Positions 10,925 to 22,720 of a stretch of DNA of 64,000 nt are shown one piece after another. The notes beneath the pieces are model-generated. The model searched no databases and was not told where the DNA came from. It worked only from the letters and a program-made list of their open reading frames with translations. Every line of letters begins with the position of its first letter. Positions within the stretch are counted from its first letter, which is position 1. The position numbers were made by a program, and so were the translations under genes. Source of the stretch: Gamsiella multidivaricata (taxonomy: Eukaryota; Mortierellomycota; Mortierellomycetes; Mortierellales; Mortierellaceae); the NCBI RefSeq assembly GCF_025024155.1, contig NW_026251719.1:372001-436000 (forward strand). Direction: 5' to 3'.

Positions 10925-12325
10925 ATGTCGAACGATGTATATTCGAGGATATCAGAGAGAATGAAGAACGAACACTTCACGGAGGAGGAGATCAGGATCG
11001 TCGGCAAGGCCAAGGAACAGCTCTCATCCTACGGTAAGCTACAGCCTCACATCGCTTATTTTCATCCGTGCTTCGATAGTCGTTATCTGGAGGATTCAAT
11101 GTCATTGTATCCGGGCGCTCTCACACCAATGTATTTTTTTCTTTCGCGTCTTTTTCTTACGATCAATTAGCCACAGGTGGATCTGTTATCGGTGGCCTCG
11201 GCGGCCTTGCACTTGGTAAGACCATCCGCAAAACGTAGTGGCGCCAGCATCCTCCTTGTGCACTTATTTTTATTCTGAGATGTCTCTTTACCAAATATCG
11301 TTAAATTGCCTGGATTATCTAGCGAAGGCCAAGAACTTCAAAGGACTCCAGGGCATGGCCATCGCGACAGGGGGCTTCCTCATCGGATCTCAACTCGGAT
11401 TAGTCATGGGCGCCATGGCCAGTGTCAAAACCATCCAGTCGATCCCCAACTTCCAGCGGATTCTGAACATTGTGCAAGAAGTTCGGTGAGCACGCCGTGA
11501 TCAATGAAGGAAACACATTTCGCTAGGCTACAGCGACTGGTGGAAAGGAGGATGTGGCCTAAACAGTATTTTGTTCTTCATGAATTAAATTGACATAGGG
11601 AGGAGGCACCAGGATCTGGAGGGTCAAGAGGTCCAGGCGGACCCATACGACATGACCACGCCGCAACCATGCCCTCAGCAGGACACCAACGTTTCCCAGT
11701 CCAACCTCGTCGATCGGAGCTCATGTCCGATGATGCGGTCGAGCAGCAGAGCCAGCAGTTTCAAGAGTTCAAGAATGGCGATGGATATCATGGTGGCAAT
11801 GACCCTAATGGGTCCGCGCTTCATGATCAAAGCAGTGGTAGGCATCCCTGTACACTTTCAAACATTTTTTGCTGCTGCATCGCGACATGACCTTGTTCCG
11901 AAAACAATCGTCTGATTCAAAATGGTATGGCTTCCATACTTCTTCGCAATGTAGCATGGGCACGCGCACAGCAACGCGCTAAGGAGATTCAGAGCAATTC
12001 TCCGAACTGGAATCAAATTCGTCAGATGAACATGCCCAAATCTGCCTGGAACGATATCCGCGATGGGCGTCATGCTTCTACCAAAACCGGCGACGACGGC
12101 GACGAAGACACCGACGATACAAACGACAATCATGCTCGCTCAAAACAATCTCCTCCAGTCAATAGCAAACGTAGGTCGGCATGGGATCGCATGCGACAAG
12201 GTGATGCCGATGGCTTTGTGAGTGTTGAGGCTGCGCCCGATGGCCCCAGCGAGTTCCCAAGGACAAGAGAAGATCTGGAATCGAGACCGTCGCGCCAAAA
12301 AAATCAATATGGCGATGCTCTCTAA
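10925..12325 (+). CDS. OCIA-domain-like small membrane protein
   Basis: Five exons (10925..11033, 11171..11215, 11323..11485, 11599..11837, 11955..12325) give 308 residues in consistent phase; each intron starts with GTAAG, GTGAG or GTAGG. The N-terminal part starts FTEEEIRIVGKAKEQ, followed by a Gly-rich hydrophobic segment (GGSVIGGLGGLALG), a basic hinge (AKAKNFKG) and a second hydrophobic segment with GxxxG spacing that runs into ASVKTIQSIPNFQRIL. This order, an (F/L)TEEE opening, two hairpin segments and a short VKT motif, resembles the OCIA domain of endosomal/mitochondrial proteins. The C-terminal half is hydrophilic and holds two copies of a Ser-Ala-Trp motif, SAWNDIR and SAWDRMR. The family call is by pattern only and could be wrong; membrane location is more secure. 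It shares a short divergent promoter with the phosphatase gene. Confidence 0.75.
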
Positions 12326-12842
12326 AGAGCGAAGCAGCAAGCATCATGATTTGCTCTTTATGATAAATGTACCATAGTAAGCCCTATATAGAACAAAAGG
12401 ACAATATATTATTATGTATGTTGCGCGATCAAGACACTGATCCTGAAGAAGCTCTTCAGGATCTCAAAGAGGAGGTAGCAAATGTCCACGTTGTCTTCAT
12501 GCCGAACAAAAGGGGATGCCTGACGGGACTCGGCTCTTGCTAATCACCACATATTACGAGGTACAAAATGCTCACAGGCCATATTTTGACAAAAATAGAA
12601 AGAAACCAAGCAAACACAACCACGTAGAACGAACGACAACATATTATGTTTCAAGACGGCTGTTGCCGTCCAAAGATTGAGCAATTGGAATAATGATGCA
12701 CTTCCCATGACGCACCCTTCGTATAAAGAAGAAAGGCTAATATCGCTTCAATGTTGATATGTACTCAATATATTTCAAAGTATATGTAGAGAAAAAAAGG
12801 AAGGGCTAGTCAAGAATGATTTATATCATACTAAACGCGCTA
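12326..12842. other. Convergent 3' intergenic region
   Basis: AT-rich spacer between the stops of the OCIA-like gene (plus) and the F-box-like gene (minus). It probably holds both 3' UTRs and polyadenylation sites. No open frame or repeat of note. Confidence 0.6.
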
Positions 12843-14543
12843 TTACTCTAATGAAGTATAGCAAGCCTTTTGTTTCCCGTGGTCAACGCTCTTTCTCATT
12901 GTAAGGCTGCGTCCCAACCTGCTCTTTGACATCCATCCGGGGACAATGCCTCCGTTATTCGGCCTCCTGTTAGCCTGAGCTGCCGTGAAGGGGAAAAGCG
13001 TCTGGATCGGGAGCTGTAAAAAGAGCAGTGTCAGGAACCGCTCCGTATCCTCCGCCAATTCGGGCTCCAAACACGACGGTGCTGATGAGGACATGGTTGG
13101 GGACATCGGTGAGCCTTGTCCGTGTGTCGGTGAAGAAGGATCGCCACCAGGATTGACGGTTCTGGCGCCGAGTTGATATGCCAGGGATGCCGGTACAGCT
13201 GGTGGGGGAGCCAGAGGTGGGAGAGGACCCCATCCCTCAGGCGGAGGTCGTACCACTGTGGGCCTGCGCTGCAGTTTGCTAGATTTAGAATCTGATCCCG
13301 AAAGCGGCGATGGTTCAGGAATAATTGATCGCAGGTTGGGTCCTGATTTGATTGCCGGTAGAGGTACAAATCCTGACGTTGAAGGCAGGCTAGATGCAAC
13401 GGGGCTGTTTCTGGTAGGGGGCGGTGGGGGCTTTTCGCCGTTCAGAGCTGCCTGCCGCACTCGCTCCTGATAAATCTTTTCCTGCTGCTGCTGCACTCTC
13501 TGTGGGTAATTGGGCGGGAGGAGGTCGACCTTGTACATCATCTCCCAAGAAGGCGCTCCATGGGTGGCGCCCTCCATAACGATGGGGACCAGGGGGTCCA
13601 GCAGAGGCTGAGAGGGAAAGAAAGGGGTGTTGACCATGCACGAGGTTGTAGGCGAAACACGATAGTAACCCTTGTCCTTGATGTCGAGCTCAAAGGGACG
13701 GGCCAACAATGTCGTAGCCCTCTCGATATCTCTTTCTGACATGGCCTCACCGTTATTTGTGGGATCCTCAAAGCCGGCGAGTTTGAAGATAGGGTGATGG
13801 TATCCGTTTGGTGTGACTAAAGTAAGAGCCTGGACAACGGGGCGTGCTAGGGCCGAGTTCTCAAAATACCGTCTTGACTTCAATTGTGAAGCCCTGAAGA
13901 CGGCTTGCAACGAGGCTGGGTCAAGGTGTTGAAAGATAAACTCAAGCGAAAAGACGGCTTTGCGCTCTTGGCAAAGTGTTGCTTTGAGAACAGTTCGCTG
14001 GAGAGCAATGGTCAGGGTCTTGGCTGCAATTGCACGGCAGCGCTTGGAGAGGTGAGAGAAGTCCATAAGCTGGTTCAAGTCAAGGTTCCGTGCGATTCTG
14101 ATGAGGATAGGGTCGTCGAGGCGGAGGAGAGGAGAGGCAGCCTTTCCGGTGTGCTGATGGATGGGCACCTGCGGAACAGGTGGAACAGTGCCCTGAGTGT
14201 AGACTTGACCATGCCGGGATTGACGACGGAAGAGCGAGCGTGAGCGACCCACCTTAGCACCTGGTAAGACTTGCTGGAGCTGCTGCTGGTCGTGGTGATA
14301 TTGCTGGTTACGATGAGCCTGGGCATCAGAGTCGGCGTAGTGGGTGGTGGTAAGAGGAATCGAATTGAACTCGTCAGGATTGTTGCTGCTGTGGTCGCCA
14401 AAGGCGTTGTTGGGGTCATAGGAGTTTATGCGGCGGTGGATGCTGCTTTCTGCAGAGGAAGCACTGTAGGCCCTGGTCATGGTTGGGTGTGGGCTATTGT
14501 TTGAGGCGAAAGAGTCCTGGGAGGGAACAGGAGCGGCCATCAT
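12843..14543 (-). CDS. F-box-like protein, single exon
   Basis: An uninterrupted frame of 566 residues starting with a double Met (ATGATG at 14543). A low-complexity N-terminus (Ser, Asn, His, Gln) precedes an F-box-like segment near residues 140-180: LDDPILIRIARNLDLNQLMDF and then LSKRCRAIA, which has the Leu/Pro/Ile spacing of F-boxes with an L-x-x-x-C-R end. After it comes an all-alpha stretch (about 180-300) with no family I recognise, then a Pro-rich region (370-480, including PPPPPT) and a basic C-terminus (KSRLGRSLTMRKSVDHGK). F-box proteins recruit substrates to SCF ubiquitin ligases through Skp1. No leucine-rich repeats or WD repeats are visible, so the substrate part is unknown. Composition is coding-like throughout, with no break. 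Confidence 0.8.
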   Translation of the reverse strand: MMAAPVPSQDSFASNNSPHPTMTRAYSASSAESSIHRRINSYDPNNAFGDHSSNNPDEFNSIPLTTTHYADSDAQAHRNQQYHHDQQQLQQVLPGAKVGRSRSLFRRQSRHGQVYTQGTVPPVPQVPIHQHTGKAASPLLRLDDPILIRIARNLDLNQLMDFSHLSKRCRAIAAKTLTIALQRTVLKATLCQERKAVFSLEFIFQHLDPASLQAVFRASQLKSRRYFENSALARPVVQALTLVTPNGYHHPIFKLAGFEDPTNNGEAMSERDIERATTLLARPFELDIKDKGYYRVSPTTSCMVNTPFFPSQPLLDPLVPIVMEGATHGAPSWEMMYKVDLLPPNYPQRVQQQQEKIYQERVRQAALNGEKPPPPPTRNSPVASSLPSTSGFVPLPAIKSGPNLRSIIPEPSPLSGSDSKSSKLQRRPTVVRPPPEGWGPLPPLAPPPAVPASLAYQLGARTVNPGGDPSSPTHGQGSPMSPTMSSSAPSCLEPELAEDTERFLTLLFLQLPIQTLFPFTAAQANRRPNNGGIVPGWMSKSRLGRSLTMRKSVDHGKQKACYTSLE

Positions 14544-14848
14544 TTTGGAGGGCTGTTGTCTGTAGAGAAAAAGGAAACAGGAGACGGGGTTATTGCTATT
14601 GTTGTTATTGTTGTTGTTGCTGCTGTTGGTATGGTGGGGAATGAATGAAAGAAAAAGAAGAGGAGGGAGGAATGGAATGTGTGGAGGAAGAAAAGGATGG
14701 AGAGAAAAAAGAAAAAAAAAAGTGCGAGCGAAGAGAAAGAGTTTGATGTGTTCAAATAGCCTGCCATAAATCCTATGTTAATAATTGATAAAAATACCCA
14801 ATGTAGTCATTGTGCCCCACCTGTCCTGGTACTCATTTTCTAAAACCG

Positions 14849-14877
14849 AAAAAAAAAAAAAAAAAAAAAAAAAAAAA
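14849..14877. repeat. Poly(A) tract, 29 nt
   Basis: Uninterrupted run of 29 A on the plus strand in the divergent spacer; could be a promoter poly(dA:dT) element or the trace of a retroposed tail, though no retroposed gene adjoins it. Confidence 0.9.
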
Positions 14878-15569
14878 CACGGAGCCGCAGCAACGAAAAC
14901 AGGTTCACTCGCTGATACAATAAAAAGGGGGAGGGGGGAGACAAAGGAGATAAACAGCAATGAAGAGAAGAGACCGGGTATTGGAGCTGGTCTGGAAAGG
15001 TCAACGAGGTACGTAGCATCGCTCCTCTCGGTTTCTGTCTCCTGAGAACCGCACTGCGCATGGGACGGTCCTGTGCAACTGTGTAGCAATGCAACCCAGC
15101 TGTTCGAGGAAAGCTGCGTGAATGTCGATGGGCGGGGACTGTGGATAATGAATGCACAGCACTGCCCATACACAAGCATACCGAATTATCGATTCATGAA
15201 CATGTCCCTTGGTGCACATACCCTTTGCAAAAACAGATGCCCCACACATTACATACTATGTCCACATGATCTTTTTTTTTTTTTTTTTCTATGAAGGGTG
15301 CTAGCCGCTAACGATAATCTTTGCCCTGCAGACCCCCGAATCCTCGATGCAAGACAGATACAGCAGGCAGACAAGCATCACTAGAACGCAACAAGATAAA
15401 ACGATGCATACACGCCCTTTGTTTCGCCTGCACTGTCGACTGTGCAGAAGAGTAGTGCAGCAGAGCACAGACACGTTCTTTAACATACTTGGAACGCTTT
15501 TTCATAAAAGACATGGCTTGAAAAAGTGGAAGTGCAGATGGAAGGAGAAAAAGTGTTAGAATACAAGTG

Positions 15570-15599
15570 GAAGAAGAAGAAGAAGAAGAAGAAGAAGAA
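15570..15599. repeat. (GAA)10 microsatellite
   Basis: Ten GAA units about 480 bp upstream of the dioxygenase start codon. Confidence 0.9.
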
Positions 15600-16082
15600 A
15601 AGCAGAGAAGGGAGATAATCGATGGTGGCGAAGGAGGAAAGAATGAAAGAATGAATGAAAGGCCGAAAGGATAGAAGGGGTTTCTTATACTCGTTTCCAC
15701 CTCGTGTGATCACCAGAAACGTGTCCTTTTCCGAGGAAAAATGGCGAAAAATAGGCTTTGAGGCCTGTGAGCCTACGTTCTGACCTTTCTATCGATTTTA
15801 GATCCAGGGTCAAAGCCAGGAAAGAAGGACACAGCCGGCTGAGAGGAAGGATGCTTAAGGAGCATCCCAATCAGAAATGGAAGGATTGTCCTCTCCTTTG
15901 CCAACGGTCCCACTTTTTCACGGAACCTTTTCGCTTTCCTTTTCCACAGTCAGTTGAGAGTAAGAAGCGGCTCCTTATTGTTCCCCTTCCTACTATCTTC
16001 TGTCTTTCCCGCTCTTCTCACCATTCCATTACATCGTAGGCAATTCCTTCCCCTTCCTTCCTGTCCTAAAATCGCGCCCACC

Positions 16083-18439
16083 ATGAACACCGCAACATCC
16101 TTAGCAGCCCTGCGCAGACTGGTTTCGCCCTCAAAAGCTGCTACTCGATGGTACTTCTTCATCAATCGCTCTACATATTCACCGCATAACACCTCTTGTG
16201 CTCGTGCAAGGTTAATCATCTATCCATATCCTTTCAAACTAGCTTGACAACTCTTCAATGCTCCTCCTCTTCATTCAGCACAAAGATAGCACCAGCAATT
16301 CTCGCCTCAAGAACGGTTTCCCCCTTTCTTAATAACTCTCGTCTGGCCTTTGCTCAGCCTTCCTGTTACTCCTCATGGGCTACCCAGCGACTCTACTCAA
16401 CAGTACGTGACACTCCTGGTGTCCCTCTGAGCTCAATCTTTTTACCCGCAAGTGCTGTTCCTAATCACGATGAACCGGACTGTTCCTATCTCTTCATAGG
16501 AGACCAAGAGGCTGGTGGATCAAGACGACAAGAACAATGTTTCTGTTGTGGACAAGAAAGTGCACCTCAATTGGATCGATGGCACCACCAGCCGATTGTA
16601 TGTTCACTCCTACACAGGCACAGAAATTGATCTCCAACAATACGTGGGATTTGTTTACAAACCGTTAAACACGCCATTTCCTCTGATACAAATTACTTTA
16701 GCCATTCGTTTTGGCTACGGGATCACTGCCACTGCCCTGAGTGCTATCATTCAGTTACCAAGCAACGACTCTTCGATACTTTTAAGGTATGGTCGCTCAT
16801 ACAAATTGTGTGCACCACAGGGGAATAAATCACAGAGCGTCCAATATGCTGACTAACCAATACTGTCATTTTAATAGATCCCCCGCGACATCAAACCGAA
16901 GTCCGTTACACTCACATCAATGGGACTCGAGGTGATCTGTGAGTTTAGGTGCGCTTTCAGCTAAGTGTGCAAACTGGTTCCAGATACACCTCCCTCTCAT
17001 CATGAACTGTACTTTATGATAGGGGATGCCGATAATCACAAGAGCCACTACAGTTACGGTTGGTTGCAGAAACACTCGTATGATCCAAAGATCAGGGACC
17101 CATTCAAGGCCGAGGGTGCGACGTATGTGTTCTTCACCCCATAATTACTCAATCAAAAGCGGAAAATGGACAACGGAGCAGACGGCTCACGGTCAGGATA
17201 CCCTATCCACACTTTATAGGAAGATTACATGGGACAACTCGATTGCCTCCAAGCTACCAGAGGTCCCTTACAAGGAGGTCATGGATTCCGACAAGGGCCT
17301 TGCCACATGGCTCAATAACATCGTAATGCAACTCATCTCCTCGACTCGGACGTTTTTCCTATTGGATATGCAAAACGACCCCTAGAAATTTCAACTAACA
17401 GCATTCCCACGTTCTTCCTCGTCTTCCCGAACCTGATTGTGCTTTAGCATGTATACGGTTTCTCTTATGTGAGCGGGGTACCCGTTACGACAGACGCAAC
17501 AGAGGCGCTGGCAAAACGCATTGCCTTTATTCGTGAAACACATTATGGTATAGGGGCCATTCATTTCGATTCTGCTCTACCAGGAATGGACTTCCGAAAA
17601 TTGAGTTGAGACTCACATGAACTTGACTAACATGGGCTCGTTTTTTTTATTTTTTTATTTTTTTTTTCCTATGGTCCTGATCTGCATTAGGTGGATTCTG
17701 GGACTTCACATCAGATCTGGGACATGGAGACACGGCCTACACGGACATTCCTCTGGGCGCTCATACGGATACGACATATTTTACAGACCCCGCAGGGTAT
17801 GTTCCTCGCTCAGCGCGTGGACTTGCGCCACTTGGACTGAGAGGATGCTGCCTTTCATAATTTCGAGGAATTTACTTCTAACAACTCGATAATTGCTTTG
17901 GTATCCACAGCCTGCAAATGTTCCATCTTTTGTACCATGATGGCGAAGGCGGACATAACCTGCTCGTTGACGGGTTCCACTGCGCCAAGGTGCTCAAGGA
18001 AAAGTACCCTCAATCTTACAAGGTTCTCTCCGAGATCGGTGTCCCTTCTCACAGTGCTGGCGATGCCGCAACCCATATCATCCCCACGCCCAGACGCAAC
18101 CCGATCCTGAACCACGATCCTGACACTCAGGATCTTGTTCAAGTCCGGTTCAACAACGACGACCGCTCGACCCTGGATCATCTAGATCCTAGCCAGGTCG
18201 ACGCCTTTTATTCTGCCCTGTTTGACTGGAACGAGGTCTTGACGGACGAGAAGCATATGCTCTGGACGAAATTTCAACCCGGACGTGTCCTGATCTTCGA
18301 TAACTGGAGATGCCTCCATGGCCGCTCTGGATTTACGGGCAAGCGCAGGATGTGCGGCGCCTACACTAACTGGGACGACTATCGCTCGCGCTGGAGAACT
18401 CTCAACACCTCGCCGGAGCAGCTCGCTGAGGACCTGTAA
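16083..18439 (+). CDS. TMLHE: Trimethyllysine dioxygenase (carnitine biosynthesis)
   Basis: Fe(II)/2-oxoglutarate oxygenase that hydroxylates N6-trimethyllysine, the first step of carnitine synthesis. Ten exons (16083..16210, 16279..16402, 16500..16597, 16702..16786, 16878..16938, 17023..17122, 17160..17322, 17448..17547, 17691..17796, 17911..18439) join without phase error to 497 residues. The first 80 residues are rich in Ser, Ala and Arg with almost no acids, as expected for a mitochondrial presequence. The N-terminal zinc domain reads FWLRDHCHCPECYH (C-x-C-x2-C). The catalytic domain has the HxD iron motif AHTDTTYFTDPAG (His near 311, Asp near 313), then HDGEGGHNLLVDGF, and the distal His in FDNWRCLHGR with the Arg for 2-oxoglutarate nearby. 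Gamma-butyrobetaine dioxygenase is the closest alternative; HDGEGGHNLLVDGF and the end of the protein fit trimethyllysine dioxygenase better. Confidence 0.92.
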
Positions 18440-18713
18440 TCGACAATGGCCACACGCAGAGCGCCAATATATTTTTTCGTCTCCTTCTTTTAGACAGCTG
18501 TTAGAATCGTAGATCCCAAGACATCTTACATCTTGAAGATAGAAAATGGTCCCGAACACAGATTACATGCGGATGCTTTTATTAGGAACACGGTAATATT
18601 AGGGATGATGTATAATAAACATGTATAATGGAAAATGCAAAGTGAAGTGCATAAAGACGACAGACACCGTGGACCACGCATAGATTAATAGTCAAGAAAG
18701 AACGCTATGAGGT

Positions 18714-19209
18714 TCAGGCAAACTGGATCTTGGCAACAACCATACCCTCCTCCTCCTCAATGCCAGGGCTCAGTAACACCTCCTTATTACCATAGGACTC
18801 CTCGATTTCCTGCTTTTGGTACGTCTGCTCCAGTTCCATTTTCTGCGGGTATTCCTGTCCAGCACCAGTACCAGCAACAACATCAGTCTCGGTCACGCTA
18901 TCCTGCTCACTCGCTGCGATTCCACCTTCCTCCAAGGACGTAGTCTTCCTAGACTCGGCGGGTTTAACATGAGGCAAGAAGAACATCGTCAGCACGAAGC
19001 CGATGACGCCAAATACAGCATCTCCAATGAGTGCATATTTGTATCCATGCATCCTCTCTGGTCCAGGGATCTCGCCGTTGAGCTTTCCGGAGATGACCGT
19101 CAGGATAGCCAGACCGAATGGTGCGCCAATCTAGTGGATCAGGAAATATTGCTTGTAAGATATCTGGACCTTCGACATCTTTTGCGTACATGATTTCGTT
19201 CGTAGTTGC

Positions 19210-19247
<38 letters not shown>

Positions 19248-21434
19248 ATTGTTTTTTGCTTCGCGTCATACCTGGAGTCCAACATTATAAATGGCGCCGA
19301 CAACACCCTGGTCATCGTCCGCAGCATCTCTGAGGGCAGTAACCTGGGCAGGCAACATGACCATACCCAGACCAAAAACGTTCACGATCAACGACAGAAA
19401 GGGCAGGATCCAGTAGTTGCTGGACGGTGTTACGAATGCAAACATCAAAGCCGAGCACGACAGGAACAGGAATCCAGCGGCAATGAAGGGCTTCAATGGC
19501 AACCTCGGCAAGAACTTGCCCAGGATAGAGTATACGACAACGGCCGTCAGACCATGGACCAAGTACGAAAGCGAAGTCTTCATAATCGCATATCCCATCA
19601 CCTCCTGGAAGATCAGCGTGCTGTAGTAAAGGAATCCCTGGAAGGCGGCCTGCATGATGAAGATCAGGAGAAAGCTGACCGAGAAAGCGCGGTGTTTCCA
19701 GATGTGAAAAGGCATGATCGGGTATGAGATGCGCTTTTCGATGAAGATAAAGGCCACCAACAGGACAAGACCGACGCAGAGCACAGGCAGGGTTTGTGGA
19801 CTAGCCCAGCCTGTCTCAACTCCTGATGAAATATAGTAGATCACGCAGACGATACCTACGGGATGCAAAACACAATGGCAAGCAGTTCAATAAGCGACTG
19901 AACGTATTCGCAATCATTATACACTCCAAGAACTGAGTTGCGCTGACGACGGACCTCCTGTAGCAGTGGCGGCACCACCAAAATCGATCCTTGGCTTCTC
20001 GCCATGGAGCCCAGGGACGTCAGGAATGGCGAAGAAACCGAGGACAAAGAGGATAGCACTCATAATCGCAGAAATGAAGAAGACCCATTGCCATCCAATC
20101 GTCGAGGTCAAGGCTCCCGACAACAACAGACCAGTGACAGCACCCATACCTACATAATCAAGGTTGGGGGATGACAATTAGTACTCAATCGAGCCTGCTC
20201 GTGTGTAGGTCCAACGGTAGATCCATGCTCATTAATATTACCTCCAATGGCACCAAAGACAGACAGGGCACGGGTTCTTTCTTCGCCTGCGGGATACTTA
20301 ATAGCAATCAAGGCGAGGGCAGTAGGAATTTGTGCTATAAACGGAGCGTTTCTGCAATATGAATATCTGAAAGTATCGAAGCGCCTTCTGTCGCTGTGCA
20401 CAGACAAATGAACAGCGCGTTATCCCAAGCGAGGCACATACCGGCAGCGCCAACACCCTGGAGAGCTCTTGAGATGCAAAGCATGACGGGTGACTTTGAG
20501 AATCCATTGACCATCGACCAGAGTCCGAACCAGAATAAACCATACAAGAACACTCTACGATGTCCAAATAAATCCCCCTGTGAATGACAAGCAATATTGG
20601 CCGTGATTAGAAAACGAGAAGAACATGGGCAAGGCAACGGTGTTCGGGAGAAATACAGCCTTATGAACTCCAAAATGGCCGTCAATACGTACCATACGTC
20701 CAGCGATCAGCAGAAGACTGAGAAAGTAGGAAGCAGAACGTGTGCAAGACATTGGGGGTTGTTGTTGTTGTTGTTGTTGTTGTTAGTACTTAAAAGTGTG
20801 TTATTATGTTGAATGTAAATGGTGGTAGAAAAACAGCCACATACCCTCCGAACGATCTATGCAGCATGGGATAGAAATGAAGAACGCGTGTCAACAATTG
20901 TATTCAAAAATAGGCAATGATTCCCCAAACAGAACGCGAGAGGCGGACTTACAATGCATAAGAGCTGATGAGCCATTGTTGCTGTTGAACCTCAAAGTGC
21001 AGCTCTTTCGCGATTGGTAACATAGCCACGGTCATACTGGCGCCGTTGACTACAGTTGAGATACGTAAAATAGCATAACGAAATGGGTACATAGTATGTT
21101 AGGAAGGCGAAATCGTCCGAGCTGAGCGGACAAGTCAATGGGTGTATTGGGTGTCAGATACAACGCCAACAAGCATGGGCGTTGTATTAAGAAGACGATT
21201 CATACCGATGTCTAGGAACTGCGCAAGCGAGACGACGTACAGCATCAAGGGCTGACATTTGAGTGAGAACTGCTGGAATTTGGACAGAGTAGCAGGATCG
21301 ACAGTGGAGTGAGACAGTGACTGTGCGGCTGGTGCACTCTGATTATGACCTTTCTCGCTTTGAGGAGAGGGATCGGTAGGGAGGGAGACCATGGTGTCGT
21401 TGGATGCGGCGAAGACTGTATCTTTAGATGCCAT
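18714..21434 (-). CDS. MFS multidrug-type transporter (DHA2-like, 14 TM)
   Basis: Major facilitator likely to export small molecules by proton antiport; substrate unknown. Nine exons: 21434..21206, 21049..20953, 20856..20845, 20717..20693, 20577..20438, 20351..20242, 20149..19955, 19855..19272, 19130..18714, giving 602 residues. Conserved pieces include LIAGRM|GDLFGHRRVFLYG (the loop 2-3 MFS signature), ISRALQGVGAAG, the ERTRALSVFGAIGG block and GMGAVTGLLLSGALT (motif C-like). The number of hydrophobic segments and the spacing fit the 14-helix group. Exon 3 is only 12 nt and exon 4 only 25 nt. The exon 5 end (20438, donor GTGCCT) is the least certain junction: the stronger-looking GTATGT three to four bases upstream breaks the frame. 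Introns 3 and 8 hold (TTG)n repeats. The C-terminal tail is acidic and hydrophilic. Confidence 0.88.
19211..19247. repeat. (TTG)12 microsatellite in MFS intron 8
   Basis: About twelve TTG units on the plus strand (CAA on the transcript) between the last two exons of the transporter gene. Confidence 0.9.
20758..20784. repeat. (GTT)9 microsatellite in MFS intron 3
   Basis: About nine GTT units on the plus strand (AAC on the transcript), lying in the intron between the 12-nt and 25-nt exons, upstream of the 3' splice site. Confidence 0.9.
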
Positions 21435-22720
21435 GCAGCGCAGTATGTCTGTATTTGCGGATTAGGGAAGTAATGGTATATGTCAAGGTACCGGGCCAGA
21501 AAGGTGCGTGGGTAGGTGTTTGTATGTTAGATGGTGAGTACAAGCGGATAGGAGAAATTTATTGCAGACAGGAGCGATTGTCCTGCATAGCAGTGTGAGA
21601 ATGGAGGAGGAGGAAGAAAAGAAGAAAAGAAGCGAAAGACGAGGAAATAAGCATAAAAACTTTTCTTCACACCGGGCATTGAAAGTGTTGAGAATAAAAA
21701 GCAAAAAAGAAGGTTTTTTTTTTCCTCCAAGGAAAACGGGGCTAGTTTCTGCGGTCCCTGCGGGACTCAGCATCCAGCTTCTCATTTTCATTTCTGTGGC
21801 GTAAAGATGCGGTACATCGGGACTGTGTAACATACGACTCCCAGTGTCCATTCATCGTTCAGAGAGGACCAGATATGGCAACGAAATCCAGGAACCATTT
21901 TCTAAGCCAATGAGCCTACTTCTCAACAGACATCATTGTTGCTACCGATATTGGTCTCTCTAACGCCCGTCAGGATTTGAATTTCTCTCAAGCGAAGTAA
22001 CCTGTTTCTGACAAATATCCGAATTGGTGGCGTTTTCTTTGTGTATCCCCTCCTGATAAACACTCTGCCCCCCCCCCCGTCCCCTGGTGCTCTCATTGTA
22101 CTTGAGCGTACCAGAGACTAGGGAAAAAAGTGGGTTCATTCTTGTTTAGCGGGGTAAATTCCTCCGCTCCCACTTTTTTGCATCGATGGCTCAGCGCAAT
22201 TGACATTTTACAAATATCTGCTGGGAAATCCAAACCTGTGTTTTTGTCCATGCTAAAGAAGTACCGGAATTCTGGGAACCAAAAGCACAGCAACCCTGCT
22301 GACACAGCATTGGTGCAATCCATCGATCCTTAGAAAACAATTGTGAGCCGAGGACTAAAGACCACTGAAGACAGCCGTTGACAAATCCCCAAGATTTACG
22401 ACCGTGAAGACGTGTTAGGGCAACGATTGGCACGATTAACACCTATGGCTTGTGGAGGCTTTGACATCTAGGGGACGCATTGAACAAGCCATCCTATACT
22501 GCGCGACAAATCGTAGGATCGCACCATTCGATGCGCCGCTCAAGATTTATATTTATCAAATGTCTATGGTTTTATTTTTTGTTGTACGCGATGAAAAATG
22601 ATGGAAAAAAGTAAACTCCACAACACTGCAGCTCTCTGCAGCCCAGCAGCAAAAAGAAGGTGCATCCTATGTTCCAAACGGAGGGGGCTATGTGTCGTTG
22701 GCTCACAGATCGCTCCTCCT
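21435..22720. other. Intergenic region, promoter of MFS gene and 3' flank of mL38 gene
   Basis: No supported gene. It contains a C10 run at about 22071-22080, a short minus-strand open frame at 22323..22093 without known relatives, and A/T tracts. The left part is the presumed promoter of the transporter. Confidence 0.5.

Larger units (their letters stand above)
14544..16082. other. Divergent intergenic region rich in simple repeats
   Basis: This is the spacer between the F-box-like gene (minus) and the dioxygenase gene (plus), about 1.5 kb. It contains (GTT)n-like sequence at 14593-14620, an A29 tract at 14849-14877, a T18 tract near 15271-15288 and (GAA)10 at 15570-15599. The long hydrophobic open frames here are products of these tracts. 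No gene seen. Confidence 0.6.

Noticed and set aside
20337..20441. Alternative MFS exon 5 end at the GTATGT donor (20441)
   Set aside because: It has the better donor, but the next exon then reads out of frame; the GTGCCT donor four bases downstream keeps the frame.
22093..22490. Possible transposon remnant
   Set aside because: A short minus-strand frame looked unusual, but no terminal repeats, second copy in the window or family resemblance was found.
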